From the NCBI GenBank assembly GCA_039707655.1, contig CM077668.1, forward strand, positions 401,229,630-401,293,629: a DNA stretch of 64,000 nucleotides, in the 5' to 3' direction. This document shows, in pieces, positions 34,181 through 45,642 of this stretch. The translations under genes and the position numbers were made by a program. Each line of letters begins with the position of its first letter. Position 1 is the first letter of the stretch. Under the pieces are notes generated by a model, which worked only from the letters and a program-made list of their open reading frames with translations, was not told the DNA's origin and ran no database searches. This stretch comes from Elymus sibiricus. Lineage: Eukaryota; Streptophyta; Magnoliopsida; Poales; Poaceae.

Positions 34181-36725
34181 CTAAGTTACCTCAATGGGGA
34201 TATGCATCTCCCCAATAATAAGAGTTTCATATTTCTTTTTGACAGTAGGAAGAGGGAGTTGAAAACTTCCAATAGTAATTGTCAGAGTCTTTTCAATAAT
34301 ATGGATACCATTTACTTGAAATTGTCTCTTCGGAAAATGCACCGTATGTTCATTACCATTGATATGAAAAGTGGCCTTGCTTTTGTTGCAATCAATAACA
34401 GCCCCTGCAGTATTCAAAAAGGGTCTACCAAGGATAATCGACATGTTGTCGTCCTCGGGCATATCAAGTATAACAAAGTCTGTTAGGATAGTAACATTTC
34501 CAACTACAACGGGCACATCCTCACAAACACCGATAGGCATGGCAGTTGATTTGTCAGCCATTTGCATTGATATTTCAGTGGGAGTGAGTTTATTCAAATC
34601 AAATCTTTTGTATAAAGAGAAAGGCATAACACTAACACCGGCTCCTAAATCACACAAAGCCGTTTTGACATAATTTCTTTTAATGGAGCATGGTAGAGTC
34701 GGTATTCCAGGATCTCCTAGTTTCTTAGGTACTCCATCCTTAAAAGAATAATTTGCAAGCATGGTAGAAATCTCAGCTTCAGGTATCTTTCTTTTATTTG
34801 TGACAATGTCTTTCATATATTTAGCATTAGGGGCTATCTTTAAAATATCAGTCAAACGAGTACGCAAAAAGACTGGCCTAAGCATTTCAGCAAAGCGTTC
34901 AAATTCTTCCTCATCCTTTTTCTTAGATGGTTTAGGAGGAAAGGGCATGGGTTTTTGAACCCATGGTACTCTTTCTTTACCATATTTTTTAGCAACGAAG
35001 TCTTTTTTATCATAACGTTTGTTTTTAGAAGCTGGGTTATCAAGATCAACAGCAGGTTCTATTTCAACATCATTATTAGATTCTTTATCATTATCTGGTT
35101 GGGCATCCACATGAGCATCATCGTTATTATTATCATCAGGTGATTGTTCATTACCAGATTGTGTCTCAGCATCGGAAATAGAAACATCATTACTATCCTC
35201 TAAGGGTTTTTCTACCTCAGGTTCACTAGAAGTATGCAAAGTCCTATAATTTTTCTTTTTCTTTTTCTTTTTAGATGGACTAGGTGCATCAGCATTAATT
35301 CTTTGAGAGTCTTGTTCAATTCTTTTACGGTGACCTTCAGGATAAAGAGGCTCCTGAGTCATTCTACCTCCTCTAGTCATTACTCTAACAGCATGATCAT
35401 TCATATTGTTATTCATTTCATTGAGCAATTCACTTTGAGATTTAGCAACTTGTTCTAATTGGGTTTGAACCATGGATGCATGTTTACTTACACCTTTAAC
35501 ATCATTAGCAATTCTAAACAACAAGTCACTCAAGCCATCAATCATGTAGGCATTTTGTTTCAATTGTTTCATAACATTTGTATTGAAATGATCTTGCTTA
35601 ATAATATAATTGTCAAATTCATACAAGCATTGACTAGGAGGTTTGTTATAAGGAATATCACCTTCATCAAACTTTATAAGAGAATTTACCTCTACTACCT
35701 GTGACGGTGTGTCAAGACCATGTATTTCTTCAATAGGTGGCAAATTCTTAACATCTTCAGCTTTAATACCTTTTTCCTTCATACATTTCTTTGCTTCTTG
35801 CATATCTTTAGGACTGAGAAATAAAATACCTCTCTTCTTCAGCGTGGGTTTAGGCGGTGGTTCAAGAAGTGTCCAATCATTATCATTCTTCAATATATTA
35901 TTCAATAGTTCCTCAGCTTGTCCAATAGTTCGTTCCCTGAAAACACAACCAGCACAACTATCTAGGTAGTCCCTAAAAGCATCGGTTAGTCCATTGTAGA
36001 AGATATCAAGTATTTCATTCTTCTTAAGAGGATGATCGGGCAAAGCATTAAGTATTTGGAGAAGCCTCCCCCAAGCTTGAGGGAGATTCTCTTCTTCAAT
36101 TTGCACAATGTTAAATATTTCCTGTAAAGCAGCTTGTTTCTTATGAGCAGGAAAATATTTTTCAGAGAAGTAATATATCATATCCTAGGGACTAAGCACA
36201 CAACCAGGAGCAGGAGTATTATACCATTCCTTAGCATCACCCTTTAATGAGAAAGGAAACAACTTAAGAATATAGTAATAGCGATTTTTTCCTCATGAGC
36301 GAATAGGGTGGCTATATCATTTAATTTAGTGAGATGTGCCACAACAGTTTCAGTTTCATAACCATGAACAGGATCAGATTCTACCAAAGTAATTAACTCA
36401 GGATCAACAGAGAATTCATAATCCTTATCAGTATCAAATATGGGAGAGGTAGCAAACTTAGGATCATATTTCATTCTCTCCCTCATACATTTTTCTTTCA
36501 TTTCAGTAAGCAGTTTTATAACTTCATCTCTATCATTACAGGCAAGAATGGCTCTAGCCGTCTCCCTATCAAAGCAATGTTCATCAGGTGTTTCAACTCT
36601 ACTAGGAGAGCTAGGCATAATAGGTGAATCATAATTCTCAAGAGTTTCAACATTTTCAATTTCTTTAGATTTAGCAAGTTGTTCATTAAGAAATTCACCA
36701 AGTGGCACAACATTATCAAGCATAG
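34181..36725 (-). pseudogene. gag-protease polyprotein of element B (broken, 5' end lost to D)
   Basis: Minus strand. 36244-36725 is the N-terminal gag (MLDNVVPLGEFLNEQL onward). After a frameshift near 36280 and a TAG stop near 36184, the frame 34181-36181 (666 codons) carries the retrotransposon gag domain (MIYYFSEKYFPAHKKQAAL at residues 1-19, then LPQAWGRLLQIL), a low-complexity acidic/lysine linker (about residues 280-400) and an aspartic protease with CDLGAGVSVMP near residue 510 and IILGRPFLNT downstream. It ends at a stop after GEMHIPIEVT. Gag would form the particle and protease would cleave it. D cuts the gene at 36726. Confidence 0.85.
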
Positions 36726-38645
36726 TGTAGGGGAACGCAGTAGAAAACAAAAAATTTCGGAACTGCGAGCACACCCAGGATCACTATGGAGATGCATACA
36801 GGGTTTGATCTGGTCGTTACCGACTCGTAGCGCAGCGGAAGTAGAGTCGATGTAGATCGTTGGTGCAGATCCCCGCAGCTAGGATTTACAACCTCCCAAC
36901 CGCGAGGATGTACTCCCTCGTCTGCCCCCGGACAGTCCCTCGGACAGCCCTCCGGGAGGCGGTCGGACAGTCCCTCGGACGGTGTCATCTATCCGGCAGG
37001 GCTTCGCCGTCCAGAACTAGTTCCCACCGGAACCCAGACAGCCTTTCGGCTCTATGAAACTATTTCGCGGGGAGGGAGAGAGAAGCCAGATCATGTATGT
37101 GAGAAAGGAGTGAGTGTGGAGAGCACCTCTCCACCTCTATTTATAGGAAATCACAAGGGGTGGGGTGGCATTCCAAAACCCCAAAATGACCATGAATGGA
37201 GTCCTCCACAAGGGCATAAAGGGGAAGGTAAGAGGGCAAGTAGGGCCCCATGTAGGAGCCTCACCACGGCTGGCCACCCCCTAGTGCCCCCCCCAAAGGG
37301 GTTCCTTAGTCCCCAAGTCCTTCTAGAAGCCTTTTGGTAAAAGCCCTAAAAGGTGGCTTTCCATAAAGTAACCCAAAAAGCACTTTCACTATTCATGGAA
37401 ACATTTTTCCGCGACCGTTAAAACCAAAAATATTTTTGTAGGTCTTAGAACATTTCTAGTACCCACTAAAATAATTTTGGACGTGTTCCGAAACAATTCC
37501 AGATTAGTGATTTTCATCTGCAAAAAGCAAACAAAGCGGTTCCGGTAGCTCCGGAACATTTCCGGGTTTTTTCTCCAAAAAATCCCAGAAGTTCCCAGAA
37601 CAATTCTGGCACCCTCCAAGAATTTCCAGGTGTGTGCCGAAACCAATTCGACTTAATGGTCTACCCTGAAACAACTTTTCAGTTTTACCGAAACTATTCC
37701 GGTGTTCTCTCTCCGGAACTTTTCCGTTGTCTCCGAAACTTTTCCGGTGACTTTCTCTCAAACTCCCTGTCTAGAATTCAGCAGATAGATGACCCTTAAG
37801 CATGTGACCCTATAGGTTCGGTGAAGTATAGACATGACCGGAACACTTTCCGATCAATGATCAACATCGGAGCCGTGGACACCCATATTGACCCCTATAC
37901 CAACACGAATGAATATTCGAGTCAACCTCCAGTTGACGTGTGCTATTCCTGTTGCTTCGCGATATGTTACAAACACCTGAGATGAGATTTATCGGCATCC
38001 CCGTGGATCAACACTTGTCCACAATGCCAGTTACCTCGTTACCGGTTTTGTTCTCTTTTCTCGTTTCCGTGTTGCGGCATCCCTGTGATCAAATCACAAT
38101 GTGTCTAGCCAGACGATGATGGATACCGTAACACCGAGAGGGCCCAGAGATATCTCTCCATCGTCGGAGGAGCAAATCCCAATCTTGAGCTATCAAGTTA
38201 CTTGTCACACTTTCCCATGAACCCGTAAGCCGCCGTAATAGCCACCCATTTACGGATGACGTTTAACAAACCCCAAAGTTCATGAATCAAGCATGAAGGA
38301 ACTCGATACTCTCATGGTCTAAGGAATTATGCAAACGATAACATCAATTCGGGTCGATTCAACACAAGTGTTCTCCTAACATTGTGCCCTCAAAGTTGCC
38401 GGCATAGTCATGCCCATGATCAGGAAAACAGAACCATCATGCAACACTTGAGCCAGTCTTTGAGGCCAGACTAGGAATACATTTTACCGTTTATTATTCC
38501 ACACGTGCATATGAGTCTTCCTCCGAGCCTTGTGGTTATTGTAGACTCGAGAACCATAGCAGTTATAGCACGGAATATAAACTTAATTGTGAACATGGGG
38601 CTAAATAATAACATTTATTATTGCCTCTAGGGCATATCTCCTACA
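36726..38645 (-). repeat. 3' LTR of element D
   Basis: 1920 bp, uninterrupted, from TGTAGGGGAACG to CATATCTCCTACA. It serves as the template for recognising the scattered pieces of the right LTR (47857-48097, 52542-53134, 60556-60734). Confidence 0.88.
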
Positions 38646-41463
38646 AACTCCCACTTGCACTAGAGTCAATAATCTAGTCAATGCTAAAACACTTTACACC
38701 TATGGCATACCGATGTAAAATATGCATCGCTTGTGGTATTGCCTGATGTCCAACGGATCTGACAACTTCAGTTCCGTTTGTATCTTTGCATCTCCTCGCG
38801 TTTTCACGCTTTCACAAAATTCATATTTTGTGTGGACTTGGCTTTGTATATATGTGAATCACAGGTCAAACCTTGATTCCTCAGACTGAGCTATGGAGCA
38901 ACTATCTGCAATAGTGTACCATTGACCAAAGCCATTTTGGAACCATACTAAGTTCATGAATGAACTATATGATTCAACATCTTCATTGTCGCTTCAAAAG
39001 CGTCAACATACTAAGCCTTTGTTATAGAATTCGCCACAGTAACCTGTTTCGAACAGTTTCCAACTACCGTGCCACCATATCGTGTATTACACAAAACCCT
39101 TAACTTAAATCGAAAATCGCATGGAGCATTGATGAAGACCATATCGATGTAATTACTTACAACGAGCACTACATAATCTCTGCTTGCGAGAAAACATGTC
39201 ATCAGTGCTACTTTAGTACTTAATGACATTTTTCACTTTTGTCCCATGATCTTACTTTGATCACTTTGGTATCTATGCTCGCAACAACTTGGGAGTATTG
39301 GACATATCTGGTTGTTTTACATACCATGGAATACATGATTAATCGAAACACGAAAGTGTGTGCAATCTCCATCAAGTATTTTGCTCATCGGTGTTTTGGG
39401 ACACCGAGTCTTGCAAAAACTCTTTCCATGTGACTTCGGCAAGAATCACTCCTTGGCGTTTTAATGTTAAACTGTTTCAGCATTTTGTCAATATGTATTT
39501 TGGCTTAGCCTATTAGGCAATTCTATCTCTGAAGATAATTATGCCTAATATCAAGGCTACCCAGCCCAAGTACTTCACCGTAAAACTATTTTTCAATGAA
39601 GTCCTAATTCGTGTCAAGAAATTTATATTATTTCCAATCAACAATGTGTCAAGCACACAAGGTTTTCAGAAATATTATTATGCTCCCACTTACTTTCTTG
39701 TAACCACAAGCATCTTCGTTATCCATTGATGAAATCAAACTCTTTTGACTATTTCATCAAAAACGAAGATTCCAACTCCATTTTGCTCTCTTTTGTCCAT
39801 CGCTGGAACTCTGAAGTTTGCGTACTCACTAGCATCCTCTGGATCGACAAAACACTTTGGACTGTATCACATACAAGTCCTAGTTTGTATTTCCATTTCA
39901 TGGAAATCCTTTTGGCATCCATGTTTCATATCTCATGATTGAAATATGTATTAATTGCTAGTTTAACCCGATCTGACTTTAAGCATCGCTACGGTGAGAC
40001 AATCTGATCGTAGTTAACTCCTTGAATTTGTTATTGCAACAAGTCGAGCTTTATGGATAAAACATTTTATCCACATCAGTTTATAGTTCCATTAATGTTC
40101 GTTAGACTCTAAGTCTTCCGAAGGGTTTATCAAGATATAATCTTGAATCATTTATATGGAAACTATCTATGATTATATTAGCTTTTAGCCAATTTCGGAG
40201 TCAGGGCCCATCAACGCTTCCTTGTGTATCGTAGGTATACTGTTGTCTAGCAACAATATCTCGTCTGCGCACCTGAGAGGTTTGCACGAGTTTTGCCTAC
40301 GTGGTTCAGCTGCAAGTTCGATCGAAGTCCATACATTTTATTGTAGAGACTTCCGTATCAGTCGCAGTAGGAAACTCTGGAATTACTTCCAAGGTTTCTT
40401 TTCTTTGATCTAATGATGAAGATACTGTTATCTGGTCGAGTTGCACTGTCCTCCCACTCACCTTTTTGCAAGAATCATTCTCTTTAAAAGCATACCGATC
40501 TTTGTGGCAAAACTTTTTGCCTCGATATAGTGGTGGGGGAATACCCAATAACTTGGGATAACCTACAAAGTAGCATTTTTCTGATTTGGAATAGGTTTGT
40601 AAACATTTTACACAAGCCCCATATTCCAAATGTTAAGAAAAGACAAAACATGGTTGGGCGTACCATACCATGGCGTCATTTCAACAGATCTGATGGTGCT
40701 CTATTCAGTGTAAAAGCCGCAGTCTTTAAAGCATTACTTTAAAAAGGGATAATGGCAAATTGATTTATGTCATCTTTGATCCTACCATGTCATAAATGGT
40801 TTGAATACATCTTCACAGACATTCCACTCACAGTGGTGTTCCGGGAGGTGTAAGTTATGAAACTCTTTTCACAACTCATCAGACATTCGCTAAACTTGTA
40901 ACTCAAATATTCCTTTCCGCAATCTGCAGAAACATAATTTTGTTGTTACAATAATATCTACTTCATTTTGAAAACCTTTCGAATGATTTCAACAGATCCA
41001 GACCTACGTCTCATTAAGCAAATATCCATATATCCACTTAAGTCATTTCTGAAGATAGATAAATCCACTACTAGCAACAACATTTATTGGACTACACACA
41101 TCATAATGTATGATCACCAATAAGTTCGTTGCTCGTTCCTTATGGCCTGTGAACGGTATTTTAGTCACTTCACTTTTCGGAGGAAAGTTACAAGTGTCAG
41201 ATGATTCATAATCAAATGACTTCAAAATCCATCATTATGGAATTTCTCCATGCGGGTTTCTCCAATGTGACCAAATGCAGTGCCACACATGTGTGGTATT
41301 CTTTTAGTCTTGCGACATTTAGTGTTAGTGTTATGGATGTATCAAATTACCATCAATATTCATAACATACATCCCATCCATGATGGAAGTATGGCCATTA
41401 TGTTATTCATAATACTGAACAACAATTGTTCCTTTATGAACAACACTCTTGCAACAAACATTA
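38646..41463 (-). pseudogene. Decayed Copia pol of element D (RNase H, RT, integrase remnants)
   Basis: Starts with the polypurine tract at 38646-38660. Minus-strand fragments in Copia order read from right to left: the gag-pre-integrase/integrase border near 41043-41225 (TKIPFTGHKERATNLLVIIH, DVCSPI), the region between integrase and RT near 40306-40629 (KSEKCYFVGYPKLLG, YRGKKFCHKDRYAF), and an RNase H remnant near 39011-39229. Stops and frameshifts are frequent, and no frame exceeds ~110 codons. In Copia elements integrase precedes RT, which this order supports. Confidence 0.65.
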
Positions 41464-41934
41464 TGTAACACCCCCAGATTAAGTCCAGTCATTAACCAGA
41501 AATAATGTGCATGTCATCATGATCATTTTCATTAAATTGCATTAGGAAATAATTCAACTCAAAATTCAAAATTTAAATAACAAGTGAAATTAGAAAAACT
41601 CCAAACTTATAAACAAAATAGTTCATAATATTGCAAAATTTCTCAAAGCAATTATAAAAATAAAATCAACATTAATTGAATTATTTAAATGACCCTAACA
41701 TCCAAAAAACAGTACCTAAACAACCCTATTTAAACCATTTTCCTTTAAACAAAAATCAAATGAATTCAAATAATCCCAAACCTTTTTGTGGCACAGTAGA
41801 ATATTGCCTAGTATTTATTGAGACAAGTTCCATATTTTACAAAAGTCTTTTGGAGCAAAAGAAAATACAAGACAGAAGGAAATAAAAGAAACAGAAAAGA
41901 AAATAAGAAAAGGCCTAAACTAATGGTGGACTGG

Positions 41935-42960
41935 GCTCTAGGTCAACAGTGGGAGCCCAGCCCACCTCGCCACCTCCTCCTTCTTCCTACTGTTCACCCA
42001 TGCTCGCAGTCGTCGCCACCGCACGCGCGCGCGCTCGCTCCCTGGCCTCCCCTCTCTTCTAGCGCGACAGCGCGCTCCCGCGTCGTCGGGTGGATAGGGG
42101 CAGCGCCCTGCACCGCCTGCCCCCCTGGCCGCACTCCTCCCCTCTCCTCCCTCTCTGTCCCTCCCTACCGAGCGCCGCCGTGGCCGTGCGCCGCTAAAGC
42201 TCGTGGCCACTGACCGTTTCTCGTCGCACGACCATGCCTGCCTGCTTCGCCACCGTTGACTACTTCTTCTCGGAGGAGCAGTTCGAGCTGCAGGCCACCG
42301 CAACGTCGCCATCGACCTCATCTTCTACCTCTGCCCCGCCGCCGTACACCGTCGTTTTCGTCGTCGTCTGTTGCTCCCGAACCCCGACGGGCCTCCTTGT
42401 GCCGGCTAGGTGAGCCCCCGCGCTCCCCCCCCCCTCTTCTGGGTCGCGTTCGAGCTCGCTTGCTGCTGCCGCCATGGATGCACGAGCTGACCGCCGCCGC
42501 ATTAGTCTCCGCCGTCGTTCTGCTTAGCCACCGCCATGCCTGAGCACCTGGGCGTGTTCCTGGTGCTCCATGGAGCCCGTCGATGTGCCCCGTTAGCTCG
42601 TTAGCCGCCCGTAGCCGCGCGCTCGTAATCGCCCGAGACCGCCACCGCCTCCGCTCGTCGCCTGCGCCATTTCCGGTGATCCCCGAGCCAACCACCACCA
42701 CTACGCGATGCGGCTCGCCGCACTCGTTCGAACGCGCCGCTCCGCCGTCCGAATGGTCGCCGGAGACCGTTTTCCGGCCATCACCACCATGTTCTGCCTC
42801 GCCGGAGCCTCACTGTCTCGAAGCCGGCGCCGACGTGGCGCCCACGTGGCTCCGCCCTGTGCCACTGACCGCTGACCGAGTTTACTTGGTCAACTCGGCT
42901 GACTGGGCAGCCCAGTCACTCACATGCGGGCCCCCACTTAAATTAAACATTTTTATAAAT
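41935..42960 (+). other. GC-rich island of F
   Basis: CpG-rich stretch with overlapping Arg/Pro/Ser-rich frames on both strands and no recognisable domain. Same relative position as in G, H and E; a likely promoter/leader region of the LTR rather than a gene. Confidence 0.5.
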
Positions 42961-43361
42961 AATAAAATTGCTAATTAATATGTTAATCCTAATTACGTTA
43001 ATTAGTTAACTAATCTGACACTGCCAGTAGGCCCCACTAACTAATTAACCTAAATAGTTAATTTTAACCCCACTGTTAGAGCTACTGTGTATGACATGTG
43101 GGTCCCACTGGTCAGGTTTGACCCTGGCCAGCTGTGTTTTACTGCTGACATCATCATGACATTCTGCTGGCGTCACCTAACACTGTTTCGGATAATTCGA
43201 ATTTAAATAATTAAAATAATTCCAGAAATTCAATAAAACTTTGAAAAATCATATAAAATAAACCGTAACTCGGATGAAAATAATTTATATATGAAAAATG
43301 ATCAGAAAAATATGACGAATCCGAATATGCCACCACATACCTGTCATCCCTCTCTAACACG

Positions 43362-43763
43362 ATGAACATGGAACTTGCCCCTCCGATTCATCTGTCCAAT
43401 AATTGCCCGGAGCTGGTAAAACACCTCCAGATGTTTCCCGCTCCGACTAACTTGCGTAGTAATGCATTAGGGCACTCCTCGAGTAACATGCTGCCATGCC
43501 ATGCATCTATGATTGCATTTGTTGCTTGTATTTATTGTTTCTTCCCCCTCTTCTCTCCGGTAGACCCCGAGACCGACGCTGCTGCCGAGTACGACTACGC
43601 CCCTGACGACCAGCCCCTTTCAGCAGAGCTTCCAGGCAAGCAAAACCCCCTTGATCATTCCTATATCACCTATTCCTTCTTCTCCATGCTTACATTAGAT
43701 TTTGCTACTGTAATTGATTGCTCCTATTCTGATGCATGGCTTGATGTTGTAACCTGCTGTTGA
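43362..43763 (+). CDS. Short conserved ORF inside F
   Basis: A 133-codon frame. Residues ~45-66 are hydrophobic (MIAFVACIYCFFPLF), followed by an acidic VDPETDAAAEYDY segment and ELPGKQNPLDHSYITYSF. This is the longest of the four related LTR frames. The similarity to the frames in G and H is clear; expression is unknown. Confidence 0.35.
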   Translation: MNMELAPPIHLSNNCPELVKHLQMFPAPTNLRSNALGHSSSNMLPCHASMIAFVACIYCFFPLFSPVDPETDAAAEYDYAPDDQPLSAELPGKQNPLDHSYITYSFFSMLTLDFATVIDCSYSDAWLDVVTCC

Positions 43764-43949
43764 TACTTTACCTGTTGTCCTATATGCTTAGTTTAGGCTG
43801 GTTAGCGATCCATCAGTGGCCCTACACCCTTGTCCGTGTTGCCTTGCTTTACTACCGATGACTCGATCAATGTGATCGACGTGCAGAGACCGACACAGCA
43901 CCGCACACCCCCCTTAGTTGTATGGCTCTATAGAGCTACTATCGAGTGC

Positions 43950-44153
43950 CGAGGGTGATACCTCCTACCTCACTCCTGATGATAGCTCTGTAGCGTAGCT
44001 AGTCGGTTGTGGGTTACCAAGGGTGACTCCTCTTCCACCACCTCCGATGATGCTTCTGTCGTGCAACCCCTCAAGTGTGAACCATCAAGGGTGATTCCTC
44101 CGAGTTCACCTTGACGGATACATCGAGTGGGAATCCACGAGGGTGATTCCTCG
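43950..44153 (+). repeat. Four-copy CGAGGGTGATTCCT array in F
   Basis: Copies near 43951, 44019, 44086 and 44139 (complement of AGGAATCACCCTCG), spaced about 68, 67 and 53 bp: the mirror image of the G and H spacing. Confidence 0.8.
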
Positions 44154-44814
44154 GATTACCCTCTTGATGTTACGGACACACGGTTACCTTTAACTGTTGC
44201 CCCCATGTACTGTTACTGCGGGACTGAAGGGACAGGCGGTACCACCCCGATTGAGGTGGACCTGAGTTCCCGACAGTCCCTTGTGGAGTCGGGTTGACCT
44301 GGAAGGTACCCGCGAGATAATTACGAGGCGCGGCCGGGTAGGCAGAGACCGCCCTAGAGTGGGATGGGCCTGACCCTTGTTGCACTTCCTCGAGATGGGG
44401 CGATAGGAGTACTGATCGTCACCGCGAGCTCCTAATAATTCGCAAACGGATTTGAGTATTTGATCTGAGTTGGCCACTGGCCTATACGCACTACCACCAC
44501 GTGGGATAATGGTTTAATGGGCCCCTCTACGCCGTATGTATCAGCCGAAAGCTCTGTCAGACGTCCAGTTCAGCATTGCAGCGCGTTCGGGCAGGCTCCA
44601 TCCAGGACAGAGGTGGTGCTTCTCCCGTTCACCCACGCAAATACCCGGAGTGCAAAGGGCGATGGGCCCAAGACCCCTAGGCGCTTAGGATGTTGACCGG
44701 CGGGGACCTCTCTGCGGAGACTAGGTAGGACTACGTCGTGTCGATCAGCCAAGGTCGGGCATGACCTAGAAAAGTGTGTCCGGCCAGAGTTAATCGAGTG
44801 TGTTGGGTAACAGT

Positions 44815-44868
44815 AGTGCACCCCTGCAGGGAAGTTATCTATTCGAATAGCCGTGTCCACGGTAACAG
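44815..44868 (+). promoter_or_regulatory. Conserved palindromic block in F
   Basis: Three adjacent self-complementary words: CCCTGCAGGG (44822-44831), CTATTCGAATAG (44839-44850) and CCGTGTCCACGG (44851-44862). The block aligns with 51706-51756 of E. Confidence 0.6.
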
Positions 44869-45642
44869 GACGCTCAGTGTTGTATCCCAATCTACTACAA
44901 CTTGAACCGGATACATGTTAAATAATATGTTAGCTCCGGGATCGCTTTCTCGCAGGGAGTCGAGGAAGGATCTCTGGGCTATGCTACTACATGCTTGTTG
45001 CTTTATTATATGCTGTTAATCTACACTCTTCTAATGCTGCAAGACGCTGAAGATGCTAGTCTTCGATAGGCTAGGCTTTCCCCTCTATTCTGGCATTTCT
45101 GCAGTCTAGTCCACAGATACAACCATTCCCTTTGATACCGATGCATACTTAGCATAGTTCTGATGTAAGTCTTGCGAGTACTTTGGATGAGTACTCACGG
45201 TTGCTTTGCTTCCCCTTTTTCCCCATACCCGATTGCTGCGACCAGATGGAGAAGCCCCGGAGCCAGTTTATCCCGCCGACGACTACTACTACCGCGGAGG
45301 AGTCTACTACTATGTGGAGACCGACGGCTAGGAGTAGTTTAGGAGGCTCCCAGGAAGGAGGCCTTGCCTCTTTCGATCAGAGTCATTGTTTGTTTTCGGC
45401 TTCTTAAGGCAGTTTTGTTTAACTTTGTGTCTGTACTCAGATACTGTTGTTGCTTCCGCTAACGCTTGATCTCGAGCTTATGTATTCGAGCCCTCGAGGC
45501 CCCTGGTTTGTAATATAAAGCTTGTATTATTTTATTTTGTGTCTAGAGTTGTGTTGTGATATCGTCCCGTGAGTCCCTGGGCTTGATCGTGCGCATTTGC
45601 GTGTATGATTAGTGCACGGTCGAGCAGGGGTGTCACACATTA

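Larger units (their letters stand above)
28857..36725 (-). mobile_element. Element B: non-autonomous Athila-like element (left part)
   Basis: Starts with an LTR at 28857-30274 followed by a polypurine tract, an ATHILA-ORF1-like gene, a spacer and gag-protease, all on the minus strand. No second LTR appears before D interrupts gag at 36726, so the 5' LTR must lie beyond D, outside the window. Between protease (ending 34181) and the ORF1-like gene (starting 33424) there are only ~760 bp, with no RT, RNase H or integrase. B inserted into the pol of A just before the RT linker; the left flank is ACCAC. The alternative, that gag-protease belongs to A, would need a hidden LTR boundary between 30275 and 34181, and none is visible. 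Confidence 0.75.
41464..45637 (+). mobile_element. Element F: solo giant LTR of the G/H family
   Basis: 4174 bp from TGTAACACCCCCAG to GGGGTGTCACA with a perfect 5-bp target duplication CATTA (41459-41463 and 45638-45642). It is the reverse-complement relative of the G LTRs: the same motif array, short ORF and palindromic block occur in mirrored order. There is no internal domain, so it is a solo LTR formed by recombination between two LTRs. In its own direction (plus) the order is GC-rich island, short ORF, array, palindromic block, then AT-rich 3' end with GTAATATAAAGCTTGTATT near 45510. Confidence 0.9.

Noticed and set aside
34181..36725. Assignment of gag-protease to element A, whose RT lies at 28856
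   Set aside because: There is no LTR boundary between the polypurine tract at 30275 and gag; the spacer and ORF1-like gene run continuously, so B is the simpler owner. Kept as an alternative in the B entry.
36860..37340. Plus-strand frames of 65-76 codons, repeated at 47991-48215 and 52489-52926
   Set aside because: They sit in the two LTRs of D and recur only because the LTRs are copies; opposite to the element's transcription and without a domain.
41938..42978. Gene-like GC-rich block with Arg/Pro-rich frames on both strands
   Set aside because: It lies inside the solo LTR F, has matching islands in G and H, and no frame shows a domain or consistent conservation.
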